Below are positions 35,563 through 43,839 of a stretch of 64,000 nucleotides of DNA, in pieces (the first letter of the stretch is position 1; the number at the start of each line of letters is the position of its first letter). Position numbers and translations under genes: made by a program. Where the stretch lies: contig JANQFX010000072.1 in assembly GCA_028277725.1 (NCBI GenBank), positions 1-64,000 on the forward strand, read 5' to 3'. The stretch comes from Thiohalocapsa sp. Its GTDB lineage: Bacteria; Pseudomonadota; Gammaproteobacteria; Chromatiales; Chromatiaceae. The notes below the pieces were generated by a model that worked only from the letters and a program-made list of their open reading frames with translations, ran no database searches and was not told where the DNA came from.

Positions 35563-36888
35563 ATGCCGCAAGATCACCCCGCCCCGATGGTGTCAGGTCC
35601 GGATCAAGACCCATCGCCGGATTACCTGACCTTGGGCGGCCCCTCGAAGGGGCTCCATCGTAGTTCCCTGTTGAGCCGCGACGAGCGCCTCGCCGGTCGG
35701 CCCAACCTGTGCAGCGACTGCGGGCTCTGCGACAGTTGGCTACAGCGGGACATGGCGAAGGCCTGCGTCTTCGTCCGCAACCGCGCGGAGGCCATCGAGC
35801 GCCGCGTGTTCGGCCGCAACCGCCGCGACGGCGACGAGCTGCGCTTCGGCGTCTTCGAGCAGATGGTCGCGGCCCGCATGCGCCGGGCGGTGCCGGGCGC
35901 GCAGTGGTCGGGCATGATCACCACCCTCGGCGCGCGCCTGCTCGAGCGCGGCGTGGTCGAAGCCGTCGTCACCGCTGGCACCATGCCCGGAACCCGCTTC
36001 GCGCCGCGCCCGGTGCTCGCACGCACGCCCGAAGAGGTGCTCGCCACCGCCGGCAACAAGCCCAGCCTGTCCCCGAACCTCAACCTGCTCGACGAGGTGC
36101 GGGACTCGGGTATCAAGCGCCTGGCGGTCATCGGCACCAGCTGCCAGGTGCACATGCTGCGCGCGGCCCAGGATCGGCTCGGTCTCGAGCGCCTGGACGT
36201 CATCGGGTTCCCCTGCTCCGACAACGTCGCCTATCCGGACCTGACCTTCTTCCTGAAGCAGGTCTCCCGCTCGCCGGACACCATCGTCCATTACGAGTTC
36301 ATGCAGGACTACAGCCTCCATATGCGCCACGAGGACGGCAGCATGGAGCGCTTGAACTTCATCGACTTTCCGATGGACAAGCTCGACGGCATCTTCCCGT
36401 CTGCCTGTCTGTCTTGCTTCGACTACGCCAACGGCCTGGCCGATATCACCATCGGCTACATGGGCGCGCGGCTCGGCTGGCAATGGGTCCTCATCCGCAA
36501 CCAGCGCGGCGCGGAGCTGTTCGAGCTGCTGCGCCCCGACCTGGAGTTCCGCGACCTCGACGCCGCCGGCGACCGCCGGCGCGGCATGCCGCGCTACCTG
36601 CAGATGCTCGCGAAGCCGGCGGGTAAACCGCCCAAGCCCATTCGCCGCCTCATCGCCTGGCTGCAGCGCAACCGCGGACCGCGCGGGCTGGAGTTCGCCC
36701 GCGCCATCATCGAAATGAAGATGTTCCGCAACCTTCACCACGTGCGCGAACGCTTTGCGCGCTTCGAGCCGCGCATCGTGCCGGGCTTCGTCTACCGGGC
36801 GCTCGCGGACTACGAGGACGCCCACCAGGAGGCCATGGGACGACCGATCCATCCGACGGTCGAGCCAGCCCGGACGCCCGAGGCATGA
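35563..36888 (+). CDS. bciB: BciB-type 8-vinyl reductase (F420 hydrogenase beta-subunit-like)
   Basis: About 441 residues of the FrhB/FdhB family. It has the N-terminal cluster motif 'LCSDCGLCDSWLQRDMAKAC' split as Cys50, Cys53, Cys56 and Cys68, and a later 'PSACLSCFDYANGLADITIGYMG' block. Both are hallmarks of BciB, the ferredoxin-dependent iron-sulfur flavoprotein that reduces the C8 vinyl group of divinyl (proto)chlorophyllide in green sulfur bacteria, cyanobacteria and some purple bacteria. 'NFIDFPMDKLDGIFPSAC' also fits. The start is uncertain: ATG 35563 has GGAG 10 nt upstream; 35542 and 35587 are alternatives. It overlaps batD by four bases. A role with another substrate cannot be excluded. 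Confidence 0.72.
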   Translation: MPQDHPAPMVSGPDQDPSPDYLTLGGPSKGLHRSSLLSRDERLAGRPNLCSDCGLCDSWLQRDMAKACVFVRNRAEAIERRVFGRNRRDGDELRFGVFEQMVAARMRRAVPGAQWSGMITTLGARLLERGVVEAVVTAGTMPGTRFAPRPVLARTPEEVLATAGNKPSLSPNLNLLDEVRDSGIKRLAVIGTSCQVHMLRAAQDRLGLERLDVIGFPCSDNVAYPDLTFFLKQVSRSPDTIVHYEFMQDYSLHMRHEDGSMERLNFIDFPMDKLDGIFPSACLSCFDYANGLADITIGYMGARLGWQWVLIRNQRGAELFELLRPDLEFRDLDAAGDRRRGMPRYLQMLAKPAGKPPKPIRRLIAWLQRNRGPRGLEFARAIIEMKMFRNLHHVRERFARFEPRIVPGFVYRALADYEDAHQEAMGRPIHPTVEPARTPEA

Positions 36889-38723
36889 GGCTGCGCCAGA
36901 ATCGCGCGTCGCGCACTTGGTCTCCGCTCCGCCCCCTGGGCAGACGCGTGGGCCGAACGACAGCCCCGGTGCGCCCTGGTTTGGCCGCCAGACTGATCCC
37001 TACGCTGCTCGCTGGACTGATCCTGGCGCTCGCATCCTCGATGCCCCTCCGAGCCGCGGTCGAGGCCAGACTCTCGAGCGACACGGCCGCGCCCGGTCAG
37101 CCCGTCACGCTGACGCTAGTTAGCCCCGCGCCGCTCGCCAGGGGCATCGACCTCTCGCCGCTTGTGCCGGATTTCCAGGTCATGGAACAGCGGCGGGCGC
37201 AGAGCGTACAGACCATCAACGGCCAACGTCGCGAGCAGTATGAGCTGATCCTGACCCTACTCCCCTCCCGCACCGGCACCCTGGATGTACCGGAGCTACG
37301 CATCGGCGACGAGCGCACCGTCAAGCTGCCCCTGCGGGTGTCGACGGCGACCAACCCCGCCGCGCGGCTGCTCTACGGAGCCGACGACGGGGCCGTCGAG
37401 CCAGGACCGGCCCCCAAGCCGCACAGTGTCGACCTGTCCGCGAGCATTCGCCCATCGACCGGGGTCGTCGGCCAGGAATTCCTGTTGCGACTGCTGGTGA
37501 GCTCAGCCGAGGGGGAGCCGGTGGGGCGCTTCGTACCGCCCAGCATTGCCGACGCCCAGGTTCTACTGTTGGGTGAACAGCGCGGTGTGGATGCGGACGG
37601 CCGGGCGATCTTCGAGCAGACATGGTCCGTGTTTCCACGAGCGATCGGGCGACTCAGCATTGCCGACGCCGGTTTCGACGCCTGGCAGCCGGCCGGCGGC
37701 GCACCGGTTCGGCATCTCGCCGCGCCGGTGAGCGTCGAGGTGAGCCGCCCGAGCGCCTACGACAAGCCCGACAGCTGGCTCCCTGCCCGCGCCCTGACCC
37801 TGACCGAGGCCGGGCCGAGCCAAGTCCGGGTTGCGCCGGGCCAGGCCGTCGAACGCATGGTGACGCTGCGCGCCGAGGGCTTGAGTGCCGAACAACTGCC
37901 AGCGCTGACTCTGCATATCCCCGAGGACTTCCGACCGCGGGCGGACGCGCCCCGGCTCTGGAACGAGGCCACCGCCGACGGTGTGGTCGGCTACCGAACG
38001 GAGCGCGTCCTGATCAACGCCGACGCCGAGGGGCGGACCGAGCTGCCCGCCACTAGCATCGACTGGTGGGACACAACGGCGGACCGGCTCCGCAGCGCCG
38101 AGCTCCCCGCCTGGACCCTGACCGTGGCCCCCTTCGCATCGGAGCCCCGACGCGCCGCAACGCCCTGGGACACCGACTCTTCAGACCCGGCGGCGGCGGA
38201 CCCCGGTGCACAGGCACCCCTGCCGGAGGTCATCGATGCTTCGCAACCGGATAGGTCGTCGACCCCATGGGCCGCATTGCTGGCCGGGGCCGCGGCGCTG
38301 CTCGCACTCATCCTCGCGGCGCTGATCGGCAGACGGCTGAGGCGACGGGCGGGACCGGCAGCCGGCGCTGCGACGTCGATCGCGACCGAATTGGAGGGGC
38401 AAGGCAGCGATGCACCGGCCCCGGAGCTACGAACAATCGACGCATTGGAGGCGATCCGTCGCGCCTACGACAGTCGAGATCAGGCTGTCGCCCGCGACGC
38501 CCTGCTCGCCTGGGCGCGACTCCAATGGCCGACAGATCCCCCCCGCAACCTCTCCCAACTGGTGTTGCGCCTCGAGCCCCCGCTCAGGGACGACCTCAAA
38601 CTGCTCGACGGTGCCTTCTACGGCCCGGACGACGGCACCTGGGCCATGCGTCCGGTCGCGGATCGGCTGCAAGGCCTGGCGACGGCCGACCGCGGCGAGA
38701 TCGAGCAAGCCGAGCAGACCTAA
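36885..38723 (+). CDS. batD: BatD-like aerotolerance protein
   Basis: A 612-residue envelope protein. A signal peptide (about 30-55, ending 'LRAAVEA') leads into 'LSSDTAAPGQPVTLTLVS', the usual opening of BatD. Periplasmic beta-sandwich repeats follow ('IRPSTGVVGQEFLLRLLVSS'), then one transmembrane helix at about 460-482 ('WAALLAGAAALLALILAAL') and a short cytoplasmic tail with 'AIRRAYDSRDQAVARDALLAWARLQW', common in gammaproteobacterial BatD. BatD belongs to Bat/Moxr systems implicated in oxygen tolerance, normally with BatA and BatB; neither is present here. Its ATG overlaps the bciB stop (ATGA), so translation is coupled. Confidence 0.83.
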   Translation: MRLRQNRASRTWSPLRPLGRRVGRTTAPVRPGLAARLIPTLLAGLILALASSMPLRAAVEARLSSDTAAPGQPVTLTLVSPAPLARGIDLSPLVPDFQVMEQRRAQSVQTINGQRREQYELILTLLPSRTGTLDVPELRIGDERTVKLPLRVSTATNPAARLLYGADDGAVEPGPAPKPHSVDLSASIRPSTGVVGQEFLLRLLVSSAEGEPVGRFVPPSIADAQVLLLGEQRGVDADGRAIFEQTWSVFPRAIGRLSIADAGFDAWQPAGGAPVRHLAAPVSVEVSRPSAYDKPDSWLPARALTLTEAGPSQVRVAPGQAVERMVTLRAEGLSAEQLPALTLHIPEDFRPRADAPRLWNEATADGVVGYRTERVLINADAEGRTELPATSIDWWDTTADRLRSAELPAWTLTVAPFASEPRRAATPWDTDSSDPAAADPGAQAPLPEVIDASQPDRSSTPWAALLAGAAALLALILAALIGRRLRRRAGPAAGAATSIATELEGQGSDAPAPELRTIDALEAIRRAYDSRDQAVARDALLAWARLQWPTDPPRNLSQLVLRLEPPLRDDLKLLDGAFYGPDDGTWAMRPVADRLQGLATADRGEIEQAEQT

Positions 38724-38734
38724 GCGTGCCGCCG

Positions 38735-39181
38735 CTACCCTTGACCCAGCAGTGTCGACAGCCGTGCGATCTCTTGCTGGGCCTTGATCTGCGCCGTGAC
38801 GTCGTACTGGACGCCGAGGTAGTAGATCACTTTTCCGTCCGGATCGAGTAGCGGGCGGATGCTGAGCCGGTTGTAGAACTGGGTGCCGTCCTTGCGGTAG
38901 TTGCGCAGCGTCACCTCCACCGGACGGTGTTCGGCAATCGCGGACCGGATCTCAGCAATGCCGGGCTGATCACGGTCTTCACCCTGCAAGAAACGGCAAT
39001 TGCGGCCCAGGATTTCGTCCTGGCCGTAGCCGGTCATTGTTTCGAACACGGCGTTGGCGAACACGATCGGGTTGTCCGGCAAGTCCGGATCGGACAAGGT
39101 CACACCGTTGACGCAGCTATCGAGGATGTCCGCAAGGATGGTCGGGATCATGCCCGGGTCTTTTTCGACGACGAAGCTCAT
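38735..39181 (-). CDS. Short LOV-domain blue-light photoreceptor
   Basis: A 148-residue single-domain protein. The LOV core contains the photoactive motif 'GRNCRFLQG' with adduct-forming Cys62, 'DQPGIAEIRSAIAEHRPVEV', 'LRNYRKDGTQFYNRLSIRPL' (Asn and Gln flavin contacts) and 'YYLGVQYDVTAQ'. A short C-terminal helix ('AQQEIARLSTLLGQG') can form the dimerising J-alpha coil as in Pseudomonas short LOV proteins. No effector domain is attached. ATG 39181 is strongly supported by GGAGG 5 nt upstream. It binds FMN and signals through protein partners, by family knowledge. Confidence 0.92.
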   Translation of the reverse strand: MSFVVEKDPGMIPTILADILDSCVNGVTLSDPDLPDNPIVFANAVFETMTGYGQDEILGRNCRFLQGEDRDQPGIAEIRSAIAEHRPVEVTLRNYRKDGTQFYNRLSIRPLLDPDGKVIYYLGVQYDVTAQIKAQQEIARLSTLLGQG

Positions 39182-39258
39182 GTCGCCCTCCAACTGGTCT
39201 GTGATTCTGGGCCAGCGGCCGCGCGGACTCCGATGCGTGCGGCCGGCCGGTGGTGGCC

Positions 39259-39726
39259 TCAGTTCCGATCCGTCGGCGCGGCAGCCGCGTGCTCGGACTC
39301 GATCAGCCGCTTGAGGTTGCGCACGGTGCGCTTGGCGCCATCCTGCACCGCCATGCGGATCAGTTTCTCGAACGGCCGCATGAACAGATCGAGTCGACGC
39401 AGTTCGAAGGTAAAACTGAGCTTGGTATGCTGGTCGACCGGATCGAGCCGGAAGTCCACCCGGAAGGGAAAGGTCGTACCCTGGAAAGTCAGGCGCTGAT
39501 CCGGCTGCATATGGGTAATCTTGAAGGTCGACTCCGTTCGCCGGCCTTGGTCCACGCGGACCTGCCGGGCGACGCTACCGACCCTCACCGGCCCCTTGGA
39601 TAGCAGCCTGAGTTCCTTGACCTCCGGCGACCAGCGCGGATAGTTCCGCTCGAAGCCGTCGGTGATGAAGCCGTAGACCGCGTCCGGGCTTTGCTCTATC
39701 TGGATATCCGCCTGCGCTTTGATCAC
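39259..39726 (-). CDS. SRPBCC (START/polyketide-cyclase-like) family protein
   Basis: A 155-residue ligand-binding helix-grip-fold protein: 'IQIEQSPDAVYGFITD' at the N-terminus, central beta strands ('STFKITHMQPDQRLTFQGT') and a C-terminal long helix ('VQDGAKRTVRNLKRLIESE'). Family members bind hydrophobic ligands; no catalytic residues can be named. The start is taken as GTG 39726, which has GGGAGG 5 nt upstream, rather than GTG 39732 that overlaps this site. It lies 77 bp upstream of the LOV gene on the same strand, so they may be co-transcribed. Confidence 0.75.
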   Translation of the reverse strand: MIKAQADIQIEQSPDAVYGFITDGFERNYPRWSPEVKELRLLSKGPVRVGSVARQVRVDQGRRTESTFKITHMQPDQRLTFQGTTFPFRVDFRLDPVDQHTKLSFTFELRRLDLFMRPFEKLIRMAVQDGAKRTVRNLKRLIESEHAAAAPTDRN

Positions 39727-39830
39727 ATTCACCTCCCGGCGTGGATTCCGGTATGGCTGCCGGTATTGCTCCCGCTGTAGCGGGTGTGCTCCATGCCCCG
39801 ACCCACGACGCCGAAGCAGTTTGCTCGATT

Positions 39831-41210
39831 ATGGATCAGCTCAACCCCACAATCGATGCGCGTGATTCTCGAGCCGAGTCGGCCGCAGCTCCGACAGCCG
39901 CCCTCTCGGGTCTCTACGACCTGGTTACCGGTGACGAGGATGCGCGCGTCTGCCGCGACATTCCGCCAGAATCCTGCAACGACCAGCCGCGCAACTTCTT
40001 TACCTATCTGTCCGCGAACCTTCTCTCTAAGGTCGGGGACGAACTGAGCAGTGCCAAGCTCGTCCTGCCCTGGCTGATGGGCACGCTCGGCGCGCCGGCG
40101 GTCCTGGTCGGCCTACTCGTGCCCATCCGCGAGGCCGGTGTGCTGCTACCGCAGCTCGGCATTGCCGCGGTCATCCGCCGCATGCCGGTCCGCAAATGGG
40201 TCTGGGTCACCGGCGCCCTGCTCTCGGCGGGCGCCCTCGCCGCTATGGCAGTCATCGTCCCGTGGTCGTCGGGTGCCGCCGCCGGCTGGCTGGTCGTCCT
40301 GTTGCTGCTGGTGTTCAGCTTGGCCCGGGGGCTCTGCTCCGTTGCGGCCAAGGATGTGCTCGGCAAAACGGTCTCCAAATCCCGCCGCGGGCGCCTCGTG
40401 GGCTGGTCCGCGGGAATCGCCGGCGCGGCGACACTGTCACTCGGCCTCATCCTCGGGCTCGGCGGCTCCGCAACCGAGCGCATCGTCTTCGTCTGGCTGC
40501 TCGGCAGTGGAGCCATCGCGTTCGCCCTGGGGGCAGTGGTCTTCATCGGCATTCGCGAACAGCCGGGCGCGACGGAGGGAGGCGGCAATGCCTTTGCCGA
40601 GGCCATTGCAAGCCTCGGGCTCTTGTCCTCGGATGCGGACTTCCGCCGCTATGTCCTGGCGCGGATCGGCCTGCTATCGCTGGCGCTCGCGCCGCCCTTC
40701 TATGTGCTTCAGTTGCAGCAGAGCGGTGCATCCGGGGTGTCGGGGCTGGGCCTGCTGATCATTGCCAGCGGGTTGGCGAGCGCGCTCAGCGCCCCGATCT
40801 GGGGTTGGCTCAGCGATCGTTCCGCGCGGTACGTGATGGTCTTCTCCGCCGGTCTGGGCGGACTCACCGGTGTCGGTGCCTGGCTGCTGGCCCGTGCCGA
40901 CGTCGCGCCGGACCTCCTGCCCGCCCTCTACGCCTCGCTTTTCCTGTCCATCAGCATCGCCCACGCCGGCGTGCGCATCGGCCGAAAAGTGTACCTGGTG
41001 GACCTCGCCACCGGCGACAACCGCGCGGCACTCGTGGCTGTGAGCAATACGGTCATCGGCGTCATCATGCTGCTGGGTGGCCTGATCGGCGTCGTCGCGG
41101 ACCTCTATGACACCGCAACCGTGATCCTGTTGCTCGGAATCTGCGCCTTCCTGGCCGCGGGCTATGCCCTGCGCCTGCGCGAGGTATCGGTCGGCGCCGA
41201 GGCGACATGA
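39831..41210 (+). CDS. MFS-type transporter
   Basis: About 459 residues with 12 predicted hydrophobic helices in two six-helix halves. 'IRRMPVRKWVWVTGAL' occupies the loop after helix 2, where major facilitators carry the basic motif A, and 'WGWLSDRSARYVM' repeats it after helix 8. It is an inner-membrane permease or exporter of unknown substrate. The start is uncertain: ATG 39831 lacks a clear ribosome site and the frame is open to 39741. Its stop overlaps the epmB start (ATGA, 41207-41210). Confidence 0.78.
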   Translation: MDQLNPTIDARDSRAESAAAPTAALSGLYDLVTGDEDARVCRDIPPESCNDQPRNFFTYLSANLLSKVGDELSSAKLVLPWLMGTLGAPAVLVGLLVPIREAGVLLPQLGIAAVIRRMPVRKWVWVTGALLSAGALAAMAVIVPWSSGAAAGWLVVLLLLVFSLARGLCSVAAKDVLGKTVSKSRRGRLVGWSAGIAGAATLSLGLILGLGGSATERIVFVWLLGSGAIAFALGAVVFIGIREQPGATEGGGNAFAEAIASLGLLSSDADFRRYVLARIGLLSLALAPPFYVLQLQQSGASGVSGLGLLIIASGLASALSAPIWGWLSDRSARYVMVFSAGLGGLTGVGAWLLARADVAPDLLPALYASLFLSISIAHAGVRIGRKVYLVDLATGDNRAALVAVSNTVIGVIMLLGGLIGVVADLYDTATVILLLGICAFLAAGYALRLREVSVGAEAT

Positions 41211-42223
41211 GCGGACAGCCGCCGCCCAGCCCCGCCGCCGTCTCGCCGCCCGCCCCATGGCAGCGGGAGCTGGCAACGGCCTTCACGGACGCCGGGGCGC
41301 TGCTCGACTTCCTCGGTATCGAGCCGGCGGGTCTACCGACCGCCGCCACGCGCATCGCCGGCTTTCCGCTGCTGGTGCCGCGGGGCTTCGCCGGGCAGAT
41401 GCGCCATGGCGACCCGGCGGACCCGCTGCTGCGCCAGGTGCTTCCGACCGACGCGGAGCTCGCGCCAACACCCGGATTCGTCGCCGACCCCCTCTCGGAG
41501 CAGCAGGCCCGCACGCCCGGCGGACTGCTGCGCAAGTACCAGGGGCGTGCCCTGCTGCTCGCGAGCGCCGGCTGCGCGGTGCACTGCCGCTACTGCTTTC
41601 GCCGCCATGATCCCTATCAGGCCACAACGGCGCGCAACGCCTGGGATGCGCCGCTGGCGGAGCTGCGTGCCGCCACCGACCTGAGCGAGGTGATCCTGAG
41701 CGGCGGCGACCCGCTGCTGCTCTCGGACGACGCGCTGGCGAACCTGCTCGGCCGGCTGGCGCCCATCGCGCATCTGCGCCGTCTCCGCATCCACACCCGG
41801 CTGCCGGTCGTGTTGCCGAGCCGGGTGACGGAGGCTTTGTGCGCCATGCTCTCGGATCAGCCCCAGCGCTGCGTCGTCGTGCTGCACGTCAACCACTCGG
41901 CGGAGCTGGGCCAGGCCCAGACGCGCGCCTGCGAGGCGCTCAAGCGCAGCGACGCGACCCTGCTGAACCAGAGCGTATTGCTGAGCGGCGTCAACGACGC
42001 CGTGGAGACGTTACGGGCGCTCAGCGAACGGCTGTTCGAGTGCGGGGTGCTGCCCTACTACCTGCACCAGCTCGACCAGGTGGCGGGCGCCGGCCATTTC
42101 GCCGTCGATGACCACCGCGCCCGGGCGCTCTCGGAGCAGCTGCGCGCTGTGCTGCCCGGCTATCTCACACCCCTGCTGGTGCGCGAGACCGTGGCGGCGC
42201 CGAATAAGGAACCGTTGGCCTAA
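41207..42223 (+). CDS. epmB: EF-P beta-lysylation protein EpmB (lysine 2,3-aminomutase family)
   Basis: A 338-residue radical-SAM, PLP-dependent aminomutase that converts (S)-alpha-lysine to (R)-beta-lysine for modification of elongation factor P together with EpmA. The iron-sulfur motif is 'CAVHCRYC' (Cys123, Cys127, Cys130) followed by 'FRRHDPYQ'. 'VILSGGDPLLLSD' and 'RIHTRLPVVLPSRVT' are family blocks. 'LNQSVLLSGVND' and 'CGVLPYYLHQLDQVAGAGHF' contain the PLP and substrate region. The length matches EpmB rather than the longer clostridial aminomutases. Translationally coupled to the MFS gene; epmA and efp are not in the window. Confidence 0.92.
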   Translation: MSGQPPPSPAAVSPPAPWQRELATAFTDAGALLDFLGIEPAGLPTAATRIAGFPLLVPRGFAGQMRHGDPADPLLRQVLPTDAELAPTPGFVADPLSEQQARTPGGLLRKYQGRALLLASAGCAVHCRYCFRRHDPYQATTARNAWDAPLAELRAATDLSEVILSGGDPLLLSDDALANLLGRLAPIAHLRRLRIHTRLPVVLPSRVTEALCAMLSDQPQRCVVVLHVNHSAELGQAQTRACEALKRSDATLLNQSVLLSGVNDAVETLRALSERLFECGVLPYYLHQLDQVAGAGHFAVDDHRARALSEQLRAVLPGYLTPLLVRETVAAPNKEPLA

Positions 42224-42238
42224 TGCAGCGGCGCCGAA

Positions 42239-42317
42239 CGAGCATGAACATGCTCGATTCGTTGTCGCTGTCGTTGTCGTTGTCGTAATCACGTATCCGA
42301 CAACGATGACGACAACG
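42239..42317. repeat. Inverted repeats downstream of epmB
   Basis: A 7-bp hairpin (42239-42245 with 42250-42256, loop GAAC) follows the epmB stop. Next is a longer imperfect inverted repeat, 42260-42279 against 42298-42317, 17 of 20 positions complementary, built of CGTTGTCG units. There is no T-run, so a classical terminator is not shown, but the structures could stop or stabilise the epmB transcript. Confidence 0.6.
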
Positions 42318-42602
42318 ATCCGGAAGCCACTCGCGGCGCCGTCGTTTGCGAAACTTGGAGTGATCAGTATTCGCCAGCCTCCGGAAGACGGGATTTCCCT
42401 TGTTCTTTCGCCGGGGGACAATCCAGGCCACGATATGGCCGACAACCAGGCCAAAGCCGCGCCCCGCGGCGAAGACACCTAAAGCGACCGCAATAAACAG
42501 CGTCAGCTACTGGAGATGATCCAGCTCGCGAACGGGTGCGGCCTCCAGATAATGTCAATCAGACAGTGCCATGTCGCGCATGCCTACGCAAGAAAAAGAG
42601 AT

Positions 42603-42696
42603 CTCGCGCAAAGACGCAAAGGCGCAGAGAAGAAGAGGCGCACACTGTGAACATCGAGCCATGCTCTTCCTTTGCGCCTCTGCGTCTTTGCGCGAG
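42603..42696. repeat. 27-bp inverted repeat (TTTGCGCCTCTGCGTCTTTGCG family)
   Basis: Arms 42603-42629 and 42670-42696 are complementary at 25 of 27 positions, with a 40-nt loop. A further weaker copy of the motif (TCTTTCTGCGCGAG) begins near 42711. The arm sequence is a repeat seen in many environmental bacteria. It lies where the Avd-like reading frame loses similarity, so it probably entered or replaced the 3' part of that gene. Confidence 0.75.
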
Positions 42697-42714
42697 CTTC
42701 TTCTTACTTGTCTT

Positions 42715-42951
42715 TCTGCGCGAGCCTTCTCTTGCCGCATCACAAGGAGCTTCGACCTCATTTCGAGGCCGCACCTTGTCATAGTCCGCGTTGGCGCGAA
42801 TGATCTGAGTAACGATCTCGCGGCTCTTGTTGCGCAACTCCGTGCCGAGCGTGTACTTGTGGTAGCGGCTGAAACCGGCGACCACCTTTTCGAAGTGCAC
42901 GGCCACGTCCATGGCCTGTTCGTAGATCGGCAGGTGCTCGTATCTTGCCAT
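42715..42951 (-). pseudogene. Truncated Avd-like four-helix-bundle gene
   Basis: From ATG 42951 the product reads 'MARYEHLPIYEQAMDVAVHF', then 'FSRYHKYTLGTELRNKSREI' and 'VTQIIRANADYDK', the first two helices of Avd/S23-type four-helix-bundle proteins. Near 42780 similarity moves to another frame ('EMRSKLLVMRQEKARAE', the third helix) and then stops at the inverted repeat of 42603-42696. About 75-80 of roughly 115 residues remain, with a frameshift. Avd proteins are accessory factors of diversity-generating retroelements, but stand-alone homologues are common. No reverse transcriptase is nearby. Confidence 0.65.
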
Positions 42952-43053
42952 GTGGAACAACCACGAGAGAGCGTGCGCGCTTCGCGCGCATGCTGGGGGG
43001 GAGTATCCCCCCTGCACCCCCCTCAAAAAGACCAAATCATCCGAATGACCGAA

Positions 43054-43839
43054 TCACCAAAATCGCTGCCGCGCTCGACGCAAGACCGTCATGGCCCCAA
43101 AACCCAGCGCCATCAGCAAGGCCGTGCCAGGCAGCGGGGCTTCGGCGGCGGCGATTTGTCCAGGGCGAACCGCCCAACCGTAGAACTGGAGGTCCTTAAC
43201 GTCGAGGCCCTGGAGGCCACCGTCGGTGTAGAAGTTCCACGCGTGGGGCGGATCCGGCGCGTACTCCGTACCGGACCAGTACACAGAATCTTGCATATTC
43301 GTAAAGGCGCCGGTCAGGATCGTGCTTTGGTTGATGCCATCCCCCGCCGTGAGCCCTCCAACCGTGTAGAACAGGTCGCCAAGGTCGCTGCCCGTACAAT
43401 CGTATCCGTAGCCCTGCAGCGGGAAGCCTGCCCCCGGATCGAACTGACTATCGCAAGTCGCATCTGGCTGGATTGTCACCGGCAGCCGCCAGTTGTCCGC
43501 ACCCGCGTAGTCGATGCTGCCGAGCCACTCGGCCCAGGCCATGGCGCCGTACCAGGTCATGAGCCCGTGGCTCGTGTTGAAGTCCCCGCTGACCACGCTA
43601 TGGATGCCGTTGCCGCTGGTGATGGTCGGCACCGCCCCGATGATGTCGGCGACCACATTGTTGTCGGCGTCGTATTGGGTCTTGAATAGGTTGGCGTCGC
43701 GCATCCAGGTCAGGTCCTGAACGTCGTCGTAGACCAGTTGGACGCCAGCCGAAGTGTAGGGCACCAACGCCGCCTGCGACACGCCGCCCAGCCCCAACAG
43801 CCCGGCCGCCAATAGTCCTGTCACGTGTGTTGTCTTCAT
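43054..43839 (-). CDS. DUF1566 (Lcl-like) surface protein with PEP-CTERM sorting tail
   Basis: A 261-residue secreted protein. A signal peptide ('HVTGLLAAGLLGLGGVSQA') is followed by a DUF1566 domain: 'DVQDLTWMRDANLFKT', 'LMTWYGAMAWAEWLGSIDY' with 'DNWRLPVT', and 'SVYWSGTEYA' with 'AWNFYTDGGLQG'. These are the repeating WRLP/YWSGTE signatures of this lectin-like fold. The C-terminus 'APLPGTALLMALGFGAMTVL' plus Arg-rich end is a PEP-CTERM (VPLPA-type) exosortase signal: Pro-rich motif, hydrophobic helix, basic cluster. The product should be processed by an exosortase encoded elsewhere. ATG 43839; the frame is open to 43893. Confidence 0.85.
   Translation of the reverse strand: MKTTHVTGLLAAGLLGLGGVSQAALVPYTSAGVQLVYDDVQDLTWMRDANLFKTQYDADNNVVADIIGAVPTITSGNGIHSVVSGDFNTSHGLMTWYGAMAWAEWLGSIDYAGADNWRLPVTIQPDATCDSQFDPGAGFPLQGYGYDCTGSDLGDLFYTVGGLTAGDGINQSTILTGAFTNMQDSVYWSGTEYAPDPPHAWNFYTDGGLQGLDVKDLQFYGWAVRPGQIAAAEAPLPGTALLMALGFGAMTVLRRARQRFW

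Noticed and set aside
42715..43839. Active diversity-generating retroelement.
   Set aside because: No reverse transcriptase, no template repeat and a broken Avd-like gene; only a relic can be argued.
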